NCBI GenBank assembly: GCA_002327315.1
Contig: DCVI01000170.1
Coordinates: forward strand, 9,467 to 16,019
From: Syntrophaceae bacterium UBA2192
GTDB lineage: Bacteria; Desulfobacterota; Syntrophia; Syntrophales; UBA2192
Direction: 5' to 3'
DNA: 6,553 bases
A program made the position numbers and the translations under genes. Positions 1-4,867 of the stretch are shown here, one piece after another. Numbering within the stretch: the first letter of the stretch is position 1; each line of letters starts with the position of its first letter. Below the pieces are notes generated by a model that saw only the letters and a list, made by a program, of their open reading frames with translations, did no database searches and had not been told where the DNA came from.

Positions 1-461
1 AAACGAATCACATCCGCCTCCCCCATCCGGCACCCATCATAGATGCTGGCATGACAATCAGCGTCGAGGAGAATGACGTCTCCACGGCCTACAAGGGTGG
101 ACACCATGGCCATGCAAGCAATATAGCCAGTCGAAAAAATAATGGTGTGCCTGCGGCCAAAAAACTCGGACAGTTCCTGTTCCAGGGCCACGTGTCCTGA
201 ATAGGTCCCATTGGCCACCCGCGATCCGGTCGTGCCGGTTCCATTTTCCCGGATTGCCACGCATGCTGCGCGGATACACTCGGGATTGAACGTCAGGCCT
301 AAATAGTTGTTCCCTCCGGCAAGCAGCACGCTGCGTCCGTTAATGATGACATCCGTGGGGGAAACGACCTTTTCAATGACCACATTGAAAAACTCGCTGC
401 TGTTTTTCTCCAGTGCCTTGCGGGTTTCAGCCAATTTTTGAAATTTGTCAAAAATGCCCAT
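1..461 (-). CDS. spt: Serine palmitoyltransferase-like alpha-oxoamine synthase, N-terminal part (runs off the window)
   Basis: This is the first 153 codons of a PLP-dependent alpha-oxoamine synthase. The family condenses an acyl thioester with an amino acid; for Spt these are palmitoyl-thioester and L-serine, giving 3-ketosphinganine in the cytoplasm, the first step of sphingolipid synthesis. Visible motifs are NNYLGL (residues 51-56), GTGTTGSR (74-81), NGTYSGHVALEQELSEFFG (84-102) and DADCHASIYDGC (133-144). H137 sits where the family has the histidine that stacks on the PLP ring. GTTGSRVANGT and CHASIYDGC are closer to bacterial Spt than to BioF or Kbl as I remember them. The PLP-binding lysine lies beyond the window. 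The ATG at 461 shares its A with the TGA of the ACP gene, so translation is probably coupled; an AGAGG lies close upstream. The ACP, reductase and FAAL neighbours support Spt over biotin synthesis. BioF or another oxoamine synthase remains the alternative. Confidence 0.85.
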   Translation of the reverse strand, partial: MGIFDKFQKLAETRKALEKNSSEFFNVVIEKVVSPTDVIINGRSVLLAGGNNYLGLTFNPECIRAACVAIRENGTGTTGSRVANGTYSGHVALEQELSEFFGRRHTIIFSTGYIACMAMVSTLVGRGDVILLDADCHASIYDGCRMGEADVIR

Positions 462-712
462 CAATCAGCCTCTGCCAATAATCTCTGGAGTTGAAATATC
501 ACATCTCTGACCGTTCGAATATCGGAAAGTACGTTGATGGGGACGGAAATATCAAATCGGTCTTCTATTTCCAGCAGGAATTCCATGATCTTCAAGGAAT
601 CGAGGGACAAATCGGCCACCAGGTCCGTGTCCGCCGTGATCTTCGACCCAACGTTTGCCAATGGACCCAGTATGTCGACAATTTGTTCAAACAACTCTCT
701 ATCGGAGAGCAT
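461..712 (-). CDS. acpR: Acyl carrier protein of the sphingolipid cluster
   Basis: This 83-residue protein is a complete stand-alone acyl carrier protein. The 4'-phosphopantetheine attachment motif is LDSLK, with Ser39 as the modified serine. It is preceded by the acidic/hydrophobic stretch DTDLVADLS and followed by a typical helix II (MEFLLEIEDRFDISVP). Length and charge fit the family. It would carry the acyl chain as a thioester in the cytoplasm. Between a FAAL/reductase pair and an Spt gene, its likely job is to receive the acyl group from the FAAL and present it to Spt, as described for the dedicated ACP of the Caulobacter ceramide cluster. The ATG at 712 has an AGGG about eight bases upstream. 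The gene starts 53 bases after the reductase stop, and its TGA overlaps the ATG of spt by one base. The symbol rests on synteny and the Spt context; the ACP fold itself is certain. Confidence 0.9.
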   Translation of the reverse strand: MLSDRELFEQIVDILGPLANVGSKITADTDLVADLSLDSLKIMEFLLEIEDRFDISVPINVLSDIRTVRDVIFQLQRLLAEAD

Positions 713-765
713 GGGTTCACCCTGACCTTCCGTTATTTCCAGTGACTTCCCTTGCAGCCTGTGGG

Positions 766-1695
766 TTAGTGTTGCCGCAACGTTTGCCTCAGGCCTTCAT
801 CCAGTGTGACTTGCGGAATCCAACCCGTGTCCCTGGTCAATGCTGTATTATCCCCCACCCAGTCAGGATGGGTCAATTCTCTTACCTTCCCGGGAGTCAA
901 CATGGGGGTGCGATCAAACATCCGTGCAGCCGCCAGATTGAGCGCTGCCCCCAGCCTCAGAAGGGCGACAGGGACCTTGATCTGATGGATTGACCTTCCG
1001 TTTATCCGGGCAAGGGCGTCGATGATGTCTTCCCACGAATAGCCTCCCGCATGCCCATCGTGAACTTCATAGGATCGGCCCCAACCCATCCCGCTCTCGA
1101 GAGAACAGACAATCGCTTCAGCCATATCCTCCACGTACAAGAGCGAGACCCGGCTTCCGGAGGATCCGAAAACCGGGGCGATGCCTCTGCACATCCATCG
1201 AAAAAGCGGGAGCAATTCCCGGTCTCCGGGGCCGTAAACAGCCGGGGGCCTGAAAATGACCCAGGGCATTTGTCCCGCGTTCAAGACCAGTGCCTGTTCG
1301 CCCTTTTGCTTGCTTGCAGCATAGTCGGAAAGGTGCGGTTCTCGCGCGGCCAGAGAGGAGATCAAAAAAAATGCCGGCTTGGGATGCTGTGATCGTGCAG
1401 CCAATGCCAATCGGGCCACACCCTCTACGTTTGTCCGTTCAAAATTCATCGGGGTGGTGCCGCGCACGGCTCCCGCACAGTGCACAACCGCATCAACCCC
1501 GGCAACCAGGCGCCGAAGGCTTTCCATGTCTTCAAGATCGCCTGTAACCCACTTTGCGGCTGCTTGAACGGGCCGCTTGTGCATGGAAGAGGGCCGAACC
1601 AATGCCCGAACATGCCAATCCATGGAGGCCAGCTTTTTCAACAGCACGCCACCCACGAATCCCGTGGCTCCAGTGATTGCAATGGATCGGCGCAT
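766..1695 (-). CDS. cerR: NAD(P)-dependent epimerase/dehydratase-family reductase, likely ceramide reductase
   Basis: This 309-residue protein is a full-length extended short-chain dehydrogenase. The Rossmann dinucleotide motif TGATGFVG is at residues 8-15, followed by GDLED (52-56) and VVHCAGA (70-76). The active site shows Ser113/Ser114 (LISSLA) and the YxxxK pair Tyr125/Lys129 (DYAASKQKGE), then RPPAVYGPGD (149-158). No signal peptide or membrane segment is evident, so it is likely cytoplasmic or peripheral. The family contains sugar-nucleotide epimerases, 3-beta-HSD-like enzymes and the bacterial ceramide reductase CerR, which reduces the 3-oxo group of 3-oxo-ceramide. The FAAL-reductase-ACP-Spt order points to CerR. 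The ATG at 1695 is preceded by a weak GGAA and by an in-frame TGA about 50 bases upstream with no other good start between. The enzyme class is firm; the substrate is inferred from context. Confidence 0.82.
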   Translation of the reverse strand: MRRSIAITGATGFVGGVLLKKLASMDWHVRALVRPSSMHKRPVQAAAKWVTGDLEDMESLRRLVAGVDAVVHCAGAVRGTTPMNFERTNVEGVARLALAARSQHPKPAFFLISSLAAREPHLSDYAASKQKGEQALVLNAGQMPWVIFRPPAVYGPGDRELLPLFRWMCRGIAPVFGSSGSRVSLLYVEDMAEAIVCSLESGMGWGRSYEVHDGHAGGYSWEDIIDALARINGRSIHQIKVPVALLRLGAALNLAAARMFDRTPMLTPGKVRELTHPDWVGDNTALTRDTGWIPQVTLDEGLRQTLRQH

Positions 1696-1833
1696 AAAAT
1701 GATTCCGTATCTTGTTGCCCGTACCACCCGCCCAACATCGATTTCAGAAATGGAAAAGGCGCACACGATCAGGGAAACGTCTCATTGAGGCAAGAGAACG
1801 AAACCTGAGAGGAAACACCTTGGGTGGACAGAT

Positions 1834-1944
1834 TTAGCAGTATTTTCGGTAGAATTCTACACCTATTTCCGAGGTGCGATATTTGAAGCGGGTGGAGTGA
1901 CGGGAGTTGAAAAAGACGCCAGGGGGAAGCCATTCGATAGGAAT
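1834..1944 (-). other. Startless protein-like open frame in the FAAL-reductase gap (possible gene remnant)
   Basis: The 254-base gap between the FAAL stop (1950) and the reductase start (1695) contains a minus-strand frame of about 36 codons ending in TAA at 1834-1836. It includes GVFFNSRHSTRFKYRT followed by an E/F/Y/R-rich tail, which looks more like a protein end than random sequence. It lacks ATG, GTG or TTG; only ATT at 1944 could open it, and an in-frame TGA lies just upstream, inside the end of the FAAL gene. I do not recognise a family. It may be the degraded 3' end of a lost gene, a very short peptide, or chance. A 12-base perfect palindrome centred on an EcoRI-type GAATTC (1849-1860) falls inside it. 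Nothing else convincing was seen in the gap. Confidence 0.2.
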
Positions 1945-1949
1945 GGTAC

Positions 1950-3737
1950 TTAGTCACGAGCCGCGACGCCGCCGGTATCCACCTCTTTTTTTTGGTTTGC
2001 GGATTGATCCTGCATCGTCCGCCTGATATACTCTTTTCGTGCGCCACTGCGAGATGGTTTTCCGGACGTGGTCTGGGGCAGACTGTCCAGCGGCACCAAT
2101 ACAACCTTGCAGAGAATGCCCAATTCATCGTAGATCAATCGATGGATGCGTTCCTCAAACTCGGCGCTCTTCTGCTCGTCCGACACACCACACTGGACCA
2201 TCACAATGGCTTGCTCCCCGCCATCGGGACCCGGAACCGAGAACGCCAGGGCATCTCTTGTCCCTACTTCGGGCTGCAATTCAGCCAGGCACTCAATGTC
2301 CTGAGGCCAGATGTTGCGGCCATGGATGATGAGCATGTCCTTTTCGCGCCCGGTGATGACAACGCTCGAGCCGATTTGATAAGCCAGATCCCCTGTATTC
2401 AACCAACCGTCCTCAGAAAGGACTTCCCGCGTGCCCTTGGGGTTCCCCCAATAGCCGGACATTACACTGGGACCCCGGAGATACAGGGTGCCGCAATGTC
2501 GCTCCGGGAGTACCTTCCCCGCTGAGTTCCGAATCTCCACCTCATATCCGGAAAGCGGTACGCCACAGTTGACGAAGGTGTTGTATCGTCCATTCCCGTT
2601 GCCTGCCCGGGGATCCACAGGCTCGGCGATCTGGTGTTCGGAAAGCAAATCGGCATCCACATGATCCGTCTGCAGGGACTGGCCTTGCAGTCCGAAACAC
2701 ACCGCAAGGGAACATTCCGCCATTCCGTAGCAGGGCAGGAAGGCACGATGATCGAAACCGCTTGGTCCAAGCCTCTCGGCAAAATGACTGAGGAATTCAG
2801 GGCGAATCATCTCCGCGCCCACGCCGGCAACCCGCCATGAGCGCAGGTCATATTTGTGCACGTCATCATCGCGAAGGCGCCGTGCGGTCAGCTCATAACC
2901 AAAGGGCGGGCTGAAGCTTATGGTTGCCCTGTTTTCGGACATGAGCTTTAACCACAGGCGGGGACGCATTGCGAAGTCCCGGGTATGTAAGAAATCCACA
3001 GATATCTGACTTGCCATAGGGCACAGCAGCAGGCCAACCAATCCCATGTCATGAAAAAAAGGAAGCCAGGATACGGCACGATCTCCCTCACGAACCTTAA
3101 CCCCTTCTCGAATGATGGCCAGGAGGTTGCTTAATACCGCCTTCTGGCTGATCATCACGCCCCGCGGGAAGCGGGTACTGCCGGATGTGTATTGCAGATA
3201 AGCCAGTTCCGTCGGCTTCACGGGGCTTAACGATGCTCCTGTTTCATCAAGAAAATCATAGTCTTGCGGAGTCCCCAGAAAACGTACATTCGGTCCGTCG
3301 GCCGCCTCGGTTAAAAAGGGCAGAAATGCATCAGGTGCCATGGCCAGCTCCGCCTGACAATCGGAGAGCAATCGCTTAAGTTGAGCCACGTATGCCTTCC
3401 GGCCGCCGAATTGGAGCTGAGCGGGCAGTGGGACAGGGGTTAACCCTGCATACTGGCATGCGAAAAAAAAACGCACGAAGTCCGGATTCATGTCCGCCAC
3501 AAGGGCCACGCGCGAGCCACGGGCTACTCCCATATTGGCCAGTTTTTTTGCGAGGGATCTCGCTTCGTCTCGCAGTGTCGCATAAGGAAGCGCCGCAGAC
3601 AATTCGCCTGTACGGGAGTAAAAATTATATCCGGTTTGGCCTTGACTGGCGTAATCCAGGGCTTCGGTAAGCGTGGTGAAAAATATTTTTCGTCTAAAAA
3701 CGGATTGGTTTAAGGTAGGCGTCGCCTTCATCAACAT
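1950..3737 (-). CDS. Fatty acyl-AMP ligase / acyl-ACP synthetase (FAAL type)
   Basis: This is an adenylate-forming enzyme of 595 residues, the usual FAAL size. It converts a free fatty acid and ATP to acyl-AMP and should pass the acyl group to an ACP. Motifs, numbered from the ATG at 3737: P-loop YTSGSTRFPRG (183-193), WLPFFHDMG (224-232), the FAAL-like SPPFGYELTARR (276-287), CYGMAE (336-341), NTGDL (447-451), GREKDMLIIHGRNIWPQDIE (463-482) and the C-terminal lysine in SGKPSR (K560). REKDMxIIxGxNxxPxDIE and SPPFGYEL separate FAALs from acyl-CoA ligases. Starts are possible at GTG 3740, ATG 3737 and ATG 3731; GGGGGA at 3751-3746 is best spaced (8 bases) for 3737. It is the promoter-proximal gene of the ceramide block, divergent from the MarR gene, with a plausible promoter at 3839-3811. 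It resembles in role the acyl-ACP synthetase of the Caulobacter ceramide cluster. The polar last ~20 residues look like a non-conserved tail. Confidence 0.9.
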   Translation of the reverse strand: MLMKATPTLNQSVFRRKIFFTTLTEALDYASQGQTGYNFYSRTGELSAALPYATLRDEARSLAKKLANMGVARGSRVALVADMNPDFVRFFFACQYAGLTPVPLPAQLQFGGRKAYVAQLKRLLSDCQAELAMAPDAFLPFLTEAADGPNVRFLGTPQDYDFLDETGASLSPVKPTELAYLQYTSGSTRFPRGVMISQKAVLSNLLAIIREGVKVREGDRAVSWLPFFHDMGLVGLLLCPMASQISVDFLHTRDFAMRPRLWLKLMSENRATISFSPPFGYELTARRLRDDDVHKYDLRSWRVAGVGAEMIRPEFLSHFAERLGPSGFDHRAFLPCYGMAECSLAVCFGLQGQSLQTDHVDADLLSEHQIAEPVDPRAGNGNGRYNTFVNCGVPLSGYEVEIRNSAGKVLPERHCGTLYLRGPSVMSGYWGNPKGTREVLSEDGWLNTGDLAYQIGSSVVITGREKDMLIIHGRNIWPQDIECLAELQPEVGTRDALAFSVPGPDGGEQAIVMVQCGVSDEQKSAEFEERIHRLIYDELGILCKVVLVPLDSLPQTTSGKPSRSGARKEYIRRTMQDQSANQKKEVDTGGVAARD

Positions 3738-3745
3738 CACTATCT

Positions 3746-3751
3746 TCCCCC
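3746..3751 (-). promoter_or_regulatory. Ribosome binding site deciding the FAAL start
   Basis: On the minus strand, GGGGGA lies 5, 8 and 14 bases before the in-frame GTG (3740), ATG (3737) and ATG (3731). The 8-base spacing and ATG codon favour 3737. Confidence 0.55.
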
Positions 3752-3810
3752 AGTTATTTCAGCCTCTTGCGGGTACGTCCCTGACAATACTTAGGACTAA
3801 AAAAATATCT

Positions 3811-3839
3811 TTTATAAAGCATATTTATAAACTTGTTAA
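3811..3839 (-). promoter_or_regulatory. Sigma-70-type promoter for the FAAL-cerR-acp-spt operon
   Basis: On the minus strand, TTAACA (3839-3834) is followed after exactly 17 bases by TATAAA (3816-3811). This is a good match to a housekeeping promoter, and it points at the FAAL gene. The leader would be roughly 65 bases. Two copies of the palindrome TTTATAAA (3811-3818 and 3824-3831, 13 bases apart) overlap the -10 box and spacer; they could be protein contact sites or simply reflect AT-richness. No strong terminator or second promoter was seen before the reductase, so one transcript may cover all four genes. Confidence 0.5.
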
Positions 3840-3856
3840 TATAGATATACTGTGTG

Positions 3857-3887
3857 AGTTGATTATAATATGGTTATAATGTCAACT
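3857..3887. promoter_or_regulatory. Imperfect inverted repeat overlapping the marR -10 box, candidate MarR operator
   Basis: AGTTGA (3857-3862) and its complement TCAACT (3882-3887) bracket a centre holding TTATAA twice (3863-3868 and 3874-3879), so the arms match almost throughout, with a two-base offset. The centre includes TATAAT at 3864-3869 and 3875-3880. The second is a perfect -10 box suitably placed for the MarR gene at 3910, though I see no good -35. MarR dimers usually bind inverted repeats of about this size over their own promoters. The site starts 18 bases beyond the -35 box of the FAAL promoter, so one protein could affect both directions. A second small repeat, TTAG-GA-CTAA at 3791-3800, lies in the FAAL leader. 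Confidence 0.45.
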
Positions 3888-3909
3888 AAATAATTTTTAG
3901 AGAAGAAGT

Positions 3910-4356
3910 ATGCCTCCCAGTTTATTTCCGTTAGATGAGTCCCTCAGCTTCTTGCTTTACCGGGTAAACACTCAGGGAACCACCGCAATGCGAAAGGCCC
4001 TGCTGGCGGCGGGATTCGATTTGACACCGGAACAGTGGGGGATTATGGCGCACTTGCAGAAAACTGCAGGTATGAGCCAGGCCCAGTTGGGCGAAAAAAC
4101 ATTAAAAGATCGCAACAATATAAATCGAATCGTCAATATCCTTGAAAAGCGTGATCATATAAAGCGCCAGCATGATGAAGACGACAAGCGTGCCTACCGA
4201 CTCTTTCTGACAGCGTCCGGAATGGATACGCTGAAGAAATCAACCCCGATAGTCCTGAAACACCTAAAAAAGAGATTCAGTGGCATCAGCGCTGGAGATC
4301 TGGCTGCTCTTCGCAGGATTCTTGAGCAGCTTGTCAAGAATATCGAAAATAGATGA
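3910..4356 (+). CDS. MarR-family transcriptional regulator
   Basis: This complete 148-residue protein has the MarR layout. It starts with an N-terminal dimerisation helix (LSFLLYRVNTQGTTAMRKAL, residues 12-31), then LTPEQWGIMAHL (38-49). The winged helix-turn-helix follows at about 54-80 (MSQAQLGEKTLKDRNNINRI then VNILEKRD), with a beta-wing in DEDDKRAYRLFLT (89-101) carrying the family D-x-R, and C-terminal dimerisation helices to the end. Such proteins are cytoplasmic dimers that usually repress until a small molecule binds. The gene is divergent from the FAAL/ceramide block across a 170-base AT-rich spacer with an inverted repeat, so it probably controls that operon and itself. A fatty acid or acyl derivative is a reasonable but unproven ligand. 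Upstream purine-rich AGAGAAGAAG serves as the ribosome site. No clear terminator follows; AAGAGC/GCTCTT near 4363-4405 is a weak stem without a T-run. Confidence 0.9.
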   Translation: MPPSLFPLDESLSFLLYRVNTQGTTAMRKALLAAGFDLTPEQWGIMAHLQKTAGMSQAQLGEKTLKDRNNINRIVNILEKRDHIKRQHDEDDKRAYRLFLTASGMDTLKKSTPIVLKHLKKRFSGISAGDLAALRRILEQLVKNIENR

Positions 4357-4452
4357 ACCCCCAAAAGAGCGAATCCGGCGCAGTTAAAGATGCTCTTCGA
4401 CAAAAGAATCCTCGAGTAGTATCAGGCAGGTAACGGTATAAACGCTTGAAAT

Positions 4453-4745
4453 TCACGGATATTTTTTCCTGCCAAAAGGAATGCGTAGTTTTCTCATTTT
4501 CGATCTGAGCGTGGCTGGATTCATCTTTAGAAGTTTTGCCGCTCCATTCTCTCCTCCAACGTGGCCATTCGTCATTTCCAGAGCCATCATAATACGTTGG
4601 GATACAAGCTGGGATACCAACTGATCAAGCCCGCAGAGAGGTGGTCTGGGTTGTTTGGACAGGGAACAGGGATTGATAAGTGGGAACCTGCTCTGGTTTA
4701 GAGTCATGCCGCAGCCTGTTTCTGCGGTAGAGTGCTGAAGTAAAC
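4453..4745 (-). pseudogene. Truncated C-terminus of a sigma-54-dependent, Fis-type regulator
   Basis: The last ~45 residues read as the Fis-type DNA-binding domain that ends NtrC/FhlA-type activators: RIMMALEMTNGHVGG, then GAAKLLKMNPATLRSKMRKL, closing with IPFGRKKYP. The GAAxxLxMNPxTLRSxMxKL pattern with an IPFGR tail is characteristic of the family. The AAA+ ATPase and receiver or sensor domains are absent. An ATG at 4707 gives an 84-residue frame, but the frame stays open back to a TGA at 4765-4767, across the probable insertion sequence edge near 4746. So the upstream part was most likely cut off by the element rather than this being a small gene. Without the AAA+ domain it cannot activate sigma-54 polymerase. 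A 12-base tandem duplication (4598-4621) gives LVSQLVSQ just before the helix-turn-helix. The original full gene could continue beyond the right end of the window. Confidence 0.75.
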
Positions 4746-4763
4746 CATAGCCGGGGGCTTCCT
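4746..4763 (+). repeat. Probable left terminal inverted repeat of the insertion sequence
   Basis: This end shares GGGGGnnTCCT and the outermost C with the inverted right end (6522-6539). Ten of 18 positions match without gaps, so the call is tentative. It coincides with where the regulator fragment loses recognisable sequence. Confidence 0.35.
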
Positions 4764-4783
4764 GTCAAACTGATCTTTGACAG
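4762..4783. terminator. Perfect 8-bp hairpin just inside the left end of the insertion sequence
   Basis: CTGTCAAA (4762-4769), a six-base loop and TTTGACAG (4776-4783) form a perfect stem. On the plus strand a run of five T follows at 4789-4793, so it could stop transcripts entering the element from the MarR side; on the minus strand it lies about 85 bases after the transposase stop. The stem is not GC-rich, so strength is uncertain. A short GGGC-GAAA-GCCC tetraloop hairpin (4862-4851, minus) lies right after the transposase stop. Confidence 0.4.
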
Positions 4784-4867
4784 TATGATTTTTAAAGTTC
4801 AATAATTACAGCGCACTACGAGACTCGAACTTGATCTTGGCACTACCGTAGGGCTTTCGCCCACTGC

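Noticed and set aside
1849..1860. Perfect palindrome GTAGAATTCTAC as an operator
   Set aside because: It is a single 12-base palindrome with no second copy and no nearby promoter that I can support; chance is likely.
1769..2128. Minus-strand frame of 119 codons overlapping the FAAL end and the gap
   Set aside because: It overlaps the real FAAL reading frame for more than half its length and its residues show no domain pattern. The other gap frame ending at 1834 looks more protein-like.
1992..2525. Plus-strand open frame of 177 codons opposite the FAAL
   Set aside because: It overlaps the well-supported FAAL C-terminal domain on the other strand and has no family features or convincing ribosome site.
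3862..3885. Minus-strand TTGACA (3885-3880) with TATAAT (3867-3862) as a second FAAL promoter
   Set aside because: The spacer is only 12 bases, too short for a sigma-70 promoter. The TTAACA-17-TATAAA pair downstream is better.
4357..4452. Terminator after the MarR gene
   Set aside because: The only repeat (AAGAGC/GCTCTT) has a six-base stem, a loop of about 20 bases and no T-run.
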